Assembly (NCBI RefSeq): GCF_029909975.1
Contig: NZ_CP094516.1
Location: 5,704,001 to 5,768,000, forward strand
Direction: 5' to 3'
DNA: 64,000 nt
Source of the DNA: Bradyrhizobium sp. ISRA430
Lineage (GTDB): Bacteria; Pseudomonadota; Alphaproteobacteria; Rhizobiales; Xanthobacteraceae
Shown here: in pieces, positions 26,155-36,366 of the stretch
Numbering within the stretch: position 1 is the first letter of the stretch
Layout: the number at the start of each line of letters is the position of its first letter
Made by a program: the position numbers and the translations under genes
The notes under the pieces: model-generated
Seen by the model: the letters and a program-made list of their open reading frames with translations, nothing else
Database searches by the model: none
Told to the model about the DNA's origin: nothing

Positions 26155-26914
26155 TGGCGTTGCTCGATGTCAGCGGGGTGACGCTGCGCTACAAGACCGC
26201 GAGCGCTGTCGTCACCGCCACCGAAAAGGTCTCCTTCACCGTCGACAAGTCCGACCGCTTCGTGCTGCTCGGGCCCTCCGGTTGCGGCAAGTCGACGCTG
26301 CTGAAGGCGGCCGGCGCTATATGGTGCCGAGTGAAGGCCGGATGACGATCAACGATCGGCAGATCCACGGTCCCGGCGCCGACCGCATGATGATCTTCCA
26401 GGAATTCGACCAGCTCCTGCCCTGGAAGACCGTGCTCGCCAACGTGATGTTTCCCCTGCTCACCGCGCGGCGGCTGTCGCGCAAGGAGGCCGAGCAGCGA
26501 GCGCGGGCCTATATCGAGAAGGTCGGCCTCACCCGCGTGGTCGATGCCTATCCGCACACGCTCTCCGGCGGCATGAAGCAGCGCGTCGCGATCGCGCGCG
26601 GCATGGCGATGGAGCCCGACATTCTCCTGATGGACGAGCCGTTCGCGGCGCTCGACGCGCTGACGCGCCGCACCTGCCAGGACGAGCTGCTCCAGCTCTG
26701 GGGCGAGACCAAATTCACCGTGCTGTTCGTCACCCATTCGATCGCGGAGGCGATTCGGATCGGCAACCGTATTCTCTTGCTGTCGCCGCATCCGGGCCGC
26801 GTCAAGGCCGAGGTGGTCGATGTCGACCGGGTCTCGAATGACGATGGCGGCGCCGGACGGCTGGAGAAGGAGATTCATGATCTCCTGTTCTCGTCCGACG
26901 CGACGGCGCATTGA
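26154..26914 (+). pseudogene. ABC transporter ATP-binding protein, single-base frameshift
   Basis: The first frame (from ATG 26154) encodes [17 protein letters not shown], the Walker A region, then stops at 26345. The protein continues in another frame from about 26316: [19 protein letters not shown]-loop [10 protein letters not shown], signature [14 protein letters not shown], Walker [14 protein letters not shown] and H-loop FVTHSI, to 26914. The expected Gly-Gly-Tyr junction suggests one missing G within 26308-26316. Apart from this, every catalytic motif is intact, so it is either a recent mutation or a sequencing error. The transporter would not be powered by a broken ATPase. Confidence 0.85.
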
Positions 26915-26925
26915 GGGAGCCTGTC

Positions 26926-27785
26926 ATGGGCGAAGCGAGAATTTTGTTGCGAGCCGCGCCGACGGCTGCTGTCGCCAGCGCGGGCGAAGTCGAGCGCAAG
27001 TTGAGCGTCGTTGAGTTGTTGTGGAACGACGGTTTCGTCCGCAAGACCGTCATCATCCTGTTCCTGGCGGCGGCCTGGGAAGCTTATGGCGTCTATCTCG
27101 ACAATCCGCTGCTGTTCCCGACGCTGCATGAGACGTTTGTCACCTTGTTCGAGCGCGTCAAGGACGGCACCATTCCCCTGCGCGCCTGGACCTCGCTGAA
27201 GGTGCTGTTCATGGGCTATTCCGCGGGCATCGCGCTTGCGGCGATCTTCACCGTGCTCGCGATCTCCACCCGTATCGGGACCGATTTCCTCGAAACCATC
27301 ACGGCGATGTTCAACCCGCTGCCCGCGATCGCGCTATTGCCGTTGGCCCTGATCTGGTTCGGGCTCGGCAATGCCAGCCTTGTCTTCGTTCTGATCCATT
27401 CGGTGCTGTGGCCGGTCGCGCTCAATACCCACTCCGGCTTCAAGAGCGTGTCCAACACGCTGCGCATGGTCGGACGCAATTACGGTCTCCGCGGCCTGCC
27501 CTATGTCGCCAAGATCCTGATCCCGGCCGCCTTCGGCTCGATCCTCACCGGCCTGAAGATCGGCTGGGCGTTCGCCTGGCGCACCCTGATCGCGGCCGAG
27601 CTGGTGTTCGGCGTCTCGTCAGGGCAGGGCGGGCTCGGCTGGTTCATCTTCGAAAACCGCAACCTGCTCGACATACCTGCGGTCTTCGCAGGACTGTTGA
27701 CCGTGATTATCATCGGGCTCTTTGTCGAGAACCTGATCTTCCGCGCGATCGAGCGGAATACCGTGCAGAAATGGGGCACCCAATC

Positions 27786-27789
<4 letters not shown>
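26926..27789 (+). CDS. ABC transporter permease (NitT/TauT type)
   Basis: 287 residues, about six membrane helices. The EAA loop that docks the ATPase is visible as TLIAAELVFGVSSGQGGLGW. GGGAG precedes ATG 26926. It pairs with the substrate-binding protein and the frameshifted ATPase. Its stop overlaps the ATG of the dehydratase gene, indicating translational coupling and tying transport to catabolism. Confidence 0.9.
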
Positions 27790-29522
<1,733 letters not shown>

Positions 29523-29529
29523 ACACTCT

Positions 29530-29653
29530 GTCATTCCGGGGCGCCGCGAAAGCGGCGAGCCCGGAATCCATAACCACGATCGTGAGTATGGATTCTCAGG
29601 TGCGCAATTTCGCACCATAGCTCGCGCCAAGTGGAGCGCCCCGGAACGACGAA
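29530..29653. repeat. REP-like palindromic element
   Basis: A hairpin with ATTCCGGG/CCCGGAAT outer arms (29533-29567) and a GCCGC/GCGGC inner stem is followed by a second hairpin (GGTGCG...CGCACC) and a closing GCCCCGGAACGAC. It sits between the dehydratase and aldolase genes and may process or stabilise the operon mRNA. Confidence 0.6.
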
Positions 29654-29669
29654 GAAGAGAGAGTACACT

Positions 29670-30389
29670 ATGACAAAACTCAGCGACGCCACCCGCGACA
29701 AGCTCAAGACCGTCTCGACCGCCACCGTCGCCACCGCGCTGTTCAAGCGCGGCCTGCGCATCCAGATGATCCAGGATGTGCACCCCTTGAGTCCGGACCA
29801 GCCGACCATGGTCGGCGAAGCCTTCACGCTGCGCTACATGCCGGCGCGCGAGGACCTCAACACCATCGACGTGTTCCGCGACCGATCCCATCCGCAGCGC
29901 AAGGCGGTCGAGGATTGCCCGCCCGGCGCGGTGCTGGTGATGGACAGCCGCAAGGACGCGCGCGCGGCCTCCGCCGGCGCAATCCTGGTGACGCGGTTGA
30001 TGAAGCGCGGCGTCGCTGGCGTCGTCACCGATGGCGGTTTTCGCGATTCCGCCGAGATTGCAAAGCTCGGTTTCCCCGCCTTCCATCACCGCCCCTCAGC
30101 GCCGACCAATCTGACGCTGCACCAGGCGATCGAGATCAACGTCCCGATCGGCTGCGGCGATGCCCCGGTGTTTCCCGGCGACGTCATTCTCGGCGATGCC
30201 GACGGCGTCATCGTCATCCCCGCCCATCTCGCCGACGAGATCGCCAACGAGACGTTTGAGATGACCGCGTTCGAGGATTTCGTCGCCGAGGAAGTCGGCA
30301 ATGGCCGCGGTATCTTCGGCCTCTATCCGGCCACCGACCCGCAGACGATGACTGATTTCGCGGCGTGGCGGAAGAAGAACGGCCGCTAG
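29670..30389 (+). CDS. RraA-family aldolase/decarboxylase
   Basis: 239 residues. The RraA fold with the class II pyruvate aldolase signature is visible in RLMKRGVAGVVTDGGFRDS, where Arg and Asp serve substrate and metal binding, and in GDVILGDADGVIVIP. Members either cleave 4-hydroxy-4-methyl-2-oxoglutarate and related keto acids or act as RNase E inhibitors. In this locus an aldolase or decarboxylase for a keto-deoxy acid made by the dehydratase is the better reading. ATG 29670 is preferred to an in-frame ATG 39 bases earlier. Confidence 0.85.
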   Translation: MTKLSDATRDKLKTVSTATVATALFKRGLRIQMIQDVHPLSPDQPTMVGEAFTLRYMPAREDLNTIDVFRDRSHPQRKAVEDCPPGAVLVMDSRKDARAASAGAILVTRLMKRGVAGVVTDGGFRDSAEIAKLGFPAFHHRPSAPTNLTLHQAIEINVPIGCGDAPVFPGDVILGDADGVIVIPAHLADEIANETFEMTAFEDFVAEEVGNGRGIFGLYPATDPQTMTDFAAWRKKNGR

Positions 30390-30473
30390 GGTTGTCCGCG
30401 CCGGCATCATTCCGCATCGACAAGCGGGCCGGCCAGCCAAGTGCCGGTCCAAGCCAACCAGGGAGGAACTCAA

Positions 30474-31565
30474 ATGAATCTAACACGACGCGATCTCTTG
30501 GCCGGTGCTGGGGCGGCAGCGGCTTCCACACTGCTTGCCCGCGCCGCCGGCGCGCAGTCTTTCCCGTTCACGCCGAACCAGCGCTATCCGGATCCCGCCG
30601 TCCAGATCCTCGATCCAAGCTTCGCAAAATATCGGCTGTATTCGAGCACGCTGGAGCAGGTCGCGACCGGCATGCGCTGGGCCGAAGGGCCGGCCTATTT
30701 CCCGGAGGGCGGCTATCTCCTGTTCTCCGACATCCCCAACAACCGGATCATGAAGTTCGACGAGAAGACCGGACAGACCAGCGTGTTCCGCAGCAACGCC
30801 AACTACGCCAATGGCAATGCGCGTGACCGCCAGGGGCGTCTCGTCACCTGCGAGCACTCCGTCACCCGCCGCATCACCCGCACCGAGAAGGACGGCAAGA
30901 TCACGGTGCTGGCCGACAAGTTCGAGGGCAAGCGACTGAATGCGCCGAACGATATCGTTGTGAAGTCCGACGACAGCATCTGGTTCACCGATCCCACCTT
31001 CGGCATCAATGGCGAGTGGGAAGGCAAGAAGGAAAAGCCGGAGCAGGCCACCACCAACGTCTACCGCATCGCCAAGGACGGCAAGCTCAGCGCGGTGCTC
31101 ACCGATCTCGTCAATCCGAACGGTCTCGCCTTCTCGCCGGACGAGAAGAAGCTCTATATCGTCGAATGGAAGGGTACGCCCAACCGCAGCATCTGGAGCT
31201 ACAGCGTCGGCGACGATGGTAGCCTCAGCGGCAAGACCAAGCTGATCGACGCCGCCGACCAGGGCTCGCTCGACGGCTTCCGTGTCGATCGCGACGGCAA
31301 TCTGTGGTGCGGCTGGGGCTCGAACGGCGCGCTGCAAGCCGAACCGAGCGATGTCGGCGGTCGCAGGGTGTTTCAGCTCAAGGGCAAGCCCGAAGATCTC
31401 GACGGCGTGATGGTGTTCAACCCCGAAGGCAAGCCGCTCGCCTTCATCAAGCTGCCCGAGCGTTGCGCCAACCTCTGCTTCGGCGGTCCGAAGAACAACC
31501 GCCTCTATATGGCAAGCTGCCATTCCGTCTATGCGCTCTATGTGGAAGCGCATGGGGCGGTGTGA
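30474..31565 (+). CDS. SMP-30/gluconolactonase family protein, Tat-exported
   Basis: 363 residues. The N terminus begins NLTRRDLLAGAGAAAASTLL, a twin-arginine signal, so the enzyme folds before export to the periplasm. The body is an SMP-30 beta-propeller with WAEGPAYF, RLNAPNDIVVKSDDSIWFTDP, NPNGLAFSPDEKKLY and GSLDGFRVDRDGNLW, which supply the metal-binding Glu, Asn and Asp. It would open a sugar lactone to the aldonate before uptake. GGGAGG precedes ATG 30474. Confidence 0.9.
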   Translation: MNLTRRDLLAGAGAAAASTLLARAAGAQSFPFTPNQRYPDPAVQILDPSFAKYRLYSSTLEQVATGMRWAEGPAYFPEGGYLLFSDIPNNRIMKFDEKTGQTSVFRSNANYANGNARDRQGRLVTCEHSVTRRITRTEKDGKITVLADKFEGKRLNAPNDIVVKSDDSIWFTDPTFGINGEWEGKKEKPEQATTNVYRIAKDGKLSAVLTDLVNPNGLAFSPDEKKLYIVEWKGTPNRSIWSYSVGDDGSLSGKTKLIDAADQGSLDGFRVDRDGNLWCGWGSNGALQAEPSDVGGRRVFQLKGKPEDLDGVMVFNPEGKPLAFIKLPERCANLCFGGPKNNRLYMASCHSVYALYVEAHGAV

Positions 31566-31603
31566 GCTTTGCTATTGCGCGGTAGCTGGCGCCTCAATCA
31601 CGA

Positions 31604-31738
31604 TGTCGTCCCGGGGCGCGCAAAGCGCGAGCCCGGGACCCACGACCACAGGATTGGGTTGGCGAAGACTGGAGTTAGCAGCTCGCGCCGCAACCACTCC
31701 CTGGGGCTATGGGTCCCCGCCTTCGCGGGGACGACGAG
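31604..31738 (+). repeat. Dispersed repeat, copy A (flanks the S9 peptidase gene)
   Basis: Starts with a GTCCCGGGG...CCCGGGAC hairpin and ends with a GTCCCCGC...GCGGGGAC hairpin. The middle (TTGGCGAAGACTGGAGTTAG then CAACCACTCCCTGGGG) matches the element at 33972-34122 with few differences and in the same orientation. Confidence 0.75.
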
Positions 31739-31763
31739 ATGAGTGCGTGGGAACGTCGGAGCC

Positions 31764-33887
31764 TCACATCACCGCCTCATCCGCCATCCCCGCCGCCCAC
31801 AGCGCAAACGCATAGACGATCGCGACTTCGTCGAGGCGATCGAAACGGCCGGAGGCGCCGCCGTGGCCGGCGCCCATGTTGGTGCGCAGCAGGACCGGGC
31901 CGCCGCCGCTCATGGTGGCGCGCAGCCGGGCGATCCATTTGGCGGGCTCCCAGTAGGTGACGCGCGGATCCGTCAGCCCACCCATCGCCAGGATTGCCGG
32001 ATAGTCTTTGGCCGAGACGTTGTCGTAAGGCGAGTAGGACAGGATGGTGCGAAAATCCTTTTCGCTCTCGATCGGGTTGCCCCATTCCGGCCATTCCGGC
32101 GGCGTCAGCGGAAGTGAGTCGTCGAGCATGGTGTTGAGCACGTCGACGAACGGTACTTCCGCGACGATACCGGCGAACAGCTCGCCGGCGCGGTTGGCGA
32201 CCGCGCCCATCAGCATGCCGCCGGCCGAGCCGCCGTGGCCGACGATGCGCTTGGCGCTGGTGTATTTCGCATCGATCAGCGCGCGTGCGCTCGCAGCGAA
32301 ATCGTCGAACGAGTTGGTCTTCTTTCCGCGCTTGCCGTCGAGATACCAGCCCCAGCCCTTGTCTGCGCCGCCGCGGATGTGAGCGATGGCGTAAACGAAG
32401 CCGCGATCGACAAGCGACAGGCGGTTGGCGCTGAAGGAGGCCGGCATCGCCATGCCGTAGGAGCCGTAGCCATAGAGCAAGAGCGGCGCCGCACCGTCGA
32501 GCTTCAGTCCGCGCCGATGCAGGATCGAGACTGGCACCTCGGCGCCGTCATGTGCCTTCGCCATGATGCGGGTGGTGACGTAGTCGGCGGCGTTGTGGCC
32601 GGACGGGATTTCCTGACGCTTGCGCAAGACGCGCGTGCGCTTGGCCATGTCGTAGTCATACACCTCCGACGGCGTCGTCATCGACGAATAGGAGAAACGC
32701 AAATTCGTCGTCTCGAATTCGTAGGAGCCCGTCGTGTCGAGCGAATACGCCGCCTCGTCGAAGGCGATCGCGTGCTCTTCGCTTGTCGCGAGGTCGCGGA
32801 TGATGATCGCCGGCAGCGCGTTGGCGCGCTCCAGGCGCACCAGATGACCGGCATAGAGATCGATGTCGATGATGTAGATGCCGGGACGATAGGGAATCAA
32901 ATCGCGCCAGTTCGCCCGCTCGGGCGAGGCCAGCGGCGCGGTGACGATCTTGAAGTCGATGGCATCATCCGCGTTGGTAAGGATGAAGAGCTCTTCGCCG
33001 CGGTCGGCGAGCGAATATTGCACCCCTTCTTGGCGCGCCGCGACCAGGCGTGGCGGCGCCTCGGGATTTGCGAGATCGATCAGCCGCTGCTCCGAGGTCT
33101 CGTGATCGCCGCCGGCAATCACACAGAAGCGGCCGCTGGTGCTCTCATGCAGATGGGTGAACCAGCCGGAATCCTGTTCCTCATAGACGAGGGTGTCGTC
33201 GGCCTGCTTGGTGCCGAGTCGGTGCCGCCACACCTGCATCGGGCGGTGATTGTCGTCGAGCTTCACATAGAAGAAGCTGTTGGCATCCTTGCTCCAGACG
33301 ATGCCGCCGTCGGTCTCTTCGACAACGTCGTCAAAATCTCTACCTGTCGCCCAGTCGCGCACGCGGATCGAAAAATATTCGGAGCCCTTGGTATCGGCGC
33401 TCCAGGCCTGCAGCTTGTGATCCGGCGAATGCCGGCTGCCGCCGAACTTGAAGTATTTGTGGTCCTTGGCGAGGGCGTCACCGTCGAGCACGATATGGCT
33501 GTCGCCGCCGTCGCGCGGCATGCGGCCGAACAATTCATGCTGCCCGCCCTCGCGGAATTTGCGGAAATAGGCGAAGGAGCCGTCCGGCGAGGGGACGCTG
33601 GAATCGTCCTCTTTGATCCGGGAGCGCATCTCGCGCACCAGTGTCTTCTGCAGCGGTGCGGTGTGGCCGAGCAGGCTCTCGGTATAGCCGTTCTCATCAA
33701 CGAGATATTTGCGGATGTCGCCATCCAGCACCGCAGGGTCGCGCAGCACCTCCTGCCAGTTCGCGTCCTTCAGCCAGGCGTAGTCGTCGGCGACGGTAAT
33801 GCCATGCCGGGTGAAGGAGTGCGGTCGGCGCGGGGCTGTGGGTGCGGTCTGGGGCTTACTGGCGGTTCTGCTGGTGGTCTTGGGCAA
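31764..33887 (-). CDS. S9-family prolyl oligopeptidase (oligopeptidase B-like)
   Basis: 707 residues, full family length. An N-terminal seven-bladed propeller is followed by an alpha/beta-hydrolase domain with the nucleophile Ser554 in GHGGSAGGML, the acid in MGGLTDPRVTYWEP, and His in MGAGHGGASGRFD. It cleaves short peptides after basic or proline residues. No signal peptide, so cytoplasmic. TTG 33887 is the start, with GAGGA about seven bases upstream. The gene is bounded on both sides by copies of the same dispersed repeat. Confidence 0.92.
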   Translation of the reverse strand: MPKTTSRTASKPQTAPTAPRRPHSFTRHGITVADDYAWLKDANWQEVLRDPAVLDGDIRKYLVDENGYTESLLGHTAPLQKTLVREMRSRIKEDDSSVPSPDGSFAYFRKFREGGQHELFGRMPRDGGDSHIVLDGDALAKDHKYFKFGGSRHSPDHKLQAWSADTKGSEYFSIRVRDWATGRDFDDVVEETDGGIVWSKDANSFFYVKLDDNHRPMQVWRHRLGTKQADDTLVYEEQDSGWFTHLHESTSGRFCVIAGGDHETSEQRLIDLANPEAPPRLVAARQEGVQYSLADRGEELFILTNADDAIDFKIVTAPLASPERANWRDLIPYRPGIYIIDIDLYAGHLVRLERANALPAIIIRDLATSEEHAIAFDEAAYSLDTTGSYEFETTNLRFSYSSMTTPSEVYDYDMAKRTRVLRKRQEIPSGHNAADYVTTRIMAKAHDGAEVPVSILHRRGLKLDGAAPLLLYGYGSYGMAMPASFSANRLSLVDRGFVYAIAHIRGGADKGWGWYLDGKRGKKTNSFDDFAASARALIDAKYTSAKRIVGHGGSAGGMLMGAVANRAGELFAGIVAEVPFVDVLNTMLDDSLPLTPPEWPEWGNPIESEKDFRTILSYSPYDNVSAKDYPAILAMGGLTDPRVTYWEPAKWIARLRATMSGGGPVLLRTNMGAGHGGASGRFDRLDEVAIVYAFALWAAGMADEAVM

Positions 33888-33971
33888 ATCGATCCTCGTT
33901 GCGAGTCCTTGGCGGATCTCGCACCTATATCAGATCGGAGAAGGGGGATTTAAAGAACCCAGCACTCCAAT

Positions 33972-34122
33972 GTCGTCCCGGACAGCGCGTAGCGCTGTCC
34001 GGTAGCGGAGCGTAGATCCGGGACCCATAACCACAGGGCATAGTTTGGCGAAGACTCGGGGTTACCAGTTCGCGCCACAACCACTCCCTGTGGTTATGGG
34101 TCCCGGCCTTCGCCGGGACGAC
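33972..34122 (+). repeat. Dispersed repeat, copy B, with 17-base inverted repeat
   Basis: Contains a perfect 17-base inverted repeat (34022-34038 and 34086-34102) plus GTCCCGGA...TCCGGGAC at its left side and TCCCGGC...GCCGGGA at its right side. It shares its central sequence and orientation with copy A at 31604-31738. It lies between the start of the S9 peptidase gene and the end of the aminotransferase gene. Confidence 0.8.
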
Positions 34123-34160
34123 GGCGGAGTTTGTGGTTGCGCTTGCGCCTCCGTCTCCTC

Positions 34161-35348
34161 TTACGCCTCCACCTGCGCGCCGAGATACGCGACCGCCGCT
34201 TCGAGCCCGCCCCTGCCGTGCGGGATCTTCAGCGCGTTGAGGGCGATCTCGATCACGCCGAGCGTGCCGAGCAGCATCGGGGCATTGACATGGCCCATAT
34301 GGGCGATGCGGAAGGCCTGGCCGGAGAGGTCGCCGATGCCGGTGCCGAGCACCACGCCGCATTTGTCCTTGCAATAGCGCTGCAGCAGCACCGGATCATG
34401 GCCGCCACCCATGGTCACCGTGGTCACGGTGTTGGACCGCTCGCTGGCTTCGGTGACGTTGAAGCCGAGCACCTGGCCTTCCGACCATGAGGCGACCGCA
34501 CGGCGCGCGGCTTCGCCGAGCAGGCTGTGCCTGCGGAAGGCGTGCTCGAGCCCTTCCTCGTGGAGCAGGTCGATCGCCTGGCGCAGCGCGAACAACAGAT
34601 GCACCGGCGCGGTGCCGGCATATTTGCGGTAGTGCTCGGTGCCCTCGCGCTCGCTCCAGCTCCAATAGGGCGTGCTCATATTGGCCTTCTTGTGCGCCTC
34701 CAGCGCGCGGTCGTTGGCGGCGACGAAGCCGAGGCCGGGCGGCGTCATCAAGCCCTTCTGCGAGCCGGACATCGCGACGTCGATGCCCCATTTGTCCATC
34801 TCGAACGGCATGCAGCCGAGCGAGGCGACGGTGTCGACCATGTACAGCGCCGGGTGACCGCTCGCCTTGATTGCCTTGCCGATCGCCTCGATGTCGTTTT
34901 GCACGCCGGAAGCCGTATCGACCTGGACGACGACGACCGCCTTGATCGTGTGCTCCTTGTCGCGCCGCAGGCGCTCCTCGACCTCGTGCGGTCGGACCGC
35001 GCGGCGCCAATCGCCCTTGAGCACCTCGACCTCGGCGCCCATCAGCGCAGCGGCATTGCCCCAGCCGACCGCGAAGCGGCCGCTTTCCAGCACCAGCACC
35101 TTGTCGCCGCGCGACAGCACGTTGCTGAGCGCCGCTTCCCAGGCGCCATGGCCGTTGGAGATGTAGATGTAGGACTTGCCCTTGGTTGCAAACAGCTTCG
35201 AGATGTCGCTGATCAGGCTCTCGGTCAGGTCCGTCATCTGCTTGGAGTAGATGTCGATCGCCGGACGGTGCATCGCCCGCAGCACCTCGTCGGGCATGGA
35301 AGTGGGCCCGGGGATGGCCAGAAATTCCCGGCCCGCGCGAACGGTCAT
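34161..35348 (-). CDS. Class V aminotransferase (serine/alanine-glyoxylate type)
   Basis: 395 residues, one complete PLP fold type I domain. The N-terminal IPGPTSMPDEVLRAM matches the serine-glyoxylate or alanine-glyoxylate aminotransferase branch. The PLP-binding lysine is Lys198 in AMSGSQKGLMTPP, with the pyridine-nitrogen aspartate in ALYMVDTVASLG. It transfers amino groups to glyoxylate in glycine/serine metabolism; a role in purine or C2 metabolism is possible. ATG 35348 is the start. It stands alone. Confidence 0.88.
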   Translation of the reverse strand: MTVRAGREFLAIPGPTSMPDEVLRAMHRPAIDIYSKQMTDLTESLISDISKLFATKGKSYIYISNGHGAWEAALSNVLSRGDKVLVLESGRFAVGWGNAAALMGAEVEVLKGDWRRAVRPHEVEERLRRDKEHTIKAVVVVQVDTASGVQNDIEAIGKAIKASGHPALYMVDTVASLGCMPFEMDKWGIDVAMSGSQKGLMTPPGLGFVAANDRALEAHKKANMSTPYWSWSEREGTEHYRKYAGTAPVHLLFALRQAIDLLHEEGLEHAFRRHSLLGEAARRAVASWSEGQVLGFNVTEASERSNTVTTVTMGGGHDPVLLQRYCKDKCGVVLGTGIGDLSGQAFRIAHMGHVNAPMLLGTLGVIEIALNALKIPHGRGGLEAAVAYLGAQVEA

Positions 35349-35455
35349 TGTCGTTTGTCCTTGTTGCTTGAGAACAGGCTGATGGGTTGCTTACCCACGC
35401 TTTTACGCGCCGAAGGGAGTGAGGAAAAGCACGTAAAACGCAGGTCTGAAGTGGG

Positions 35456-36181
35456 TTATCTCCGCGTCTCGCGGCAGCCGGCGGCTTCCGCCTCCTCGAC
35501 CGAGCAGAACCAGCGGGTGCCCTTGCTGATCTTCATCTTGATCTGCGTGTACCAGCGGCTGGTCGGGGTATGATAGATGCATTCGCCGGCGGTGTTGACG
35601 TTGCCCTTGATGGTGCAGTCGGGCGAGGGGGCCACGGGGCCGGATGCCGAGGCGAGCAGGATCGCGTGCGCGCCCTCGGGCGGCTTGGTGGCGCCCAAGA
35701 TGGTGGTCTTCTTGTTGCGCACGCGCCAGTCCCAGGGCGCGATGAAGGCGCCCTGCCACATGCCGGCCTTGACCTCGCGCGCCGCCGCCTCGTCGGCATC
35801 ATAGTCATGGGACATGCGGGGGTAGGCCAGCGCCCAGCCGCCGCGCACCAGCCATTTCTGAATGTCCTCGCCGCCGACCTCGCAGCGTGCCACCGTGCGG
35901 CCGCGCCGGTCGATCGATCTGGCATGGCAGACCCAGCTCTTGCCGTCGGTGAATTTGGCGAGCTCGTCGCGCGCCGCGACCCCACAGGTCCAGCGTTCGC
36001 CCTTGGTGTTGAGGCAGAGCTGGTCGACCGAGGGCGCATCGATGCCGCCGAGCCGGATCCGCGTGTTTCCGATCACGACAAAATCGCCGGCGCGGACTTT
36101 TGCGGTTCCGGTGATGTCGGCGGCCTGCGCCAGCGACGGGATGACGATCAGGGACAACGCAACCAGGAATTTTCGCAACAT
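35456..36181 (-). CDS. Secreted staphylococcal-nuclease-like protein
   Basis: 241 residues with a signal peptide (MLRKFLVALSLIVIPSLAQA). The mature part has an SNase-like OB fold: VVIGNTRIRLGGIDAPS, then a GRTVARCEVGGEDIQKWLV segment and a DADEAAAREVKAGMW stretch. The C-terminal region (about 190-241) has paired cysteines in DCTIKGNV, GECIYHTP and TRWFCSVEEAEAAGC. It may cut nucleic acids in the periplasm, although some family members are inactive. ATG 36181 is chosen for the signal peptide; no clear ribosome site is seen. Confidence 0.8.
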   Translation of the reverse strand: MLRKFLVALSLIVIPSLAQAADITGTAKVRAGDFVVIGNTRIRLGGIDAPSVDQLCLNTKGERWTCGVAARDELAKFTDGKSWVCHARSIDRRGRTVARCEVGGEDIQKWLVRGGWALAYPRMSHDYDADEAAAREVKAGMWQGAFIAPWDWRVRNKKTTILGATKPPEGAHAILLASASGPVAPSPDCTIKGNVNTAGECIYHTPTSRWYTQIKMKISKGTRWFCSVEEAEAAGCRETRR

Positions 36182-36296
36182 GCCGGCCCGCAAATTAAGG
36201 AAAATCTCGATAAGCCGCGCGATTGTGATCGGCTTTTGACTGCCCGGCCAGCGCCTGCCTGACAGATAGGCTTTCAACTTCCTGTCATCCCGGGGG

Positions 36297-36366
36297 CGAA
36301 TAGCGAGTAGGGAATGGCGAATAGAGCATGGGCCGCCCCATTCGCTACTCGCCATTCACCATTCGC
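36297..36366. repeat. Inverted repeat that supplies the 3' end of the next gene
   Basis: Words GCGAATAG, GCGAGTAG and GAATGGCG on the left (36297-36324) reappear as their complements on the right (36338-36366). The right arm overlaps the last codons and stop (36345) of the minus-strand gene, giving its tail residues MVNGE. Confidence 0.55.
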
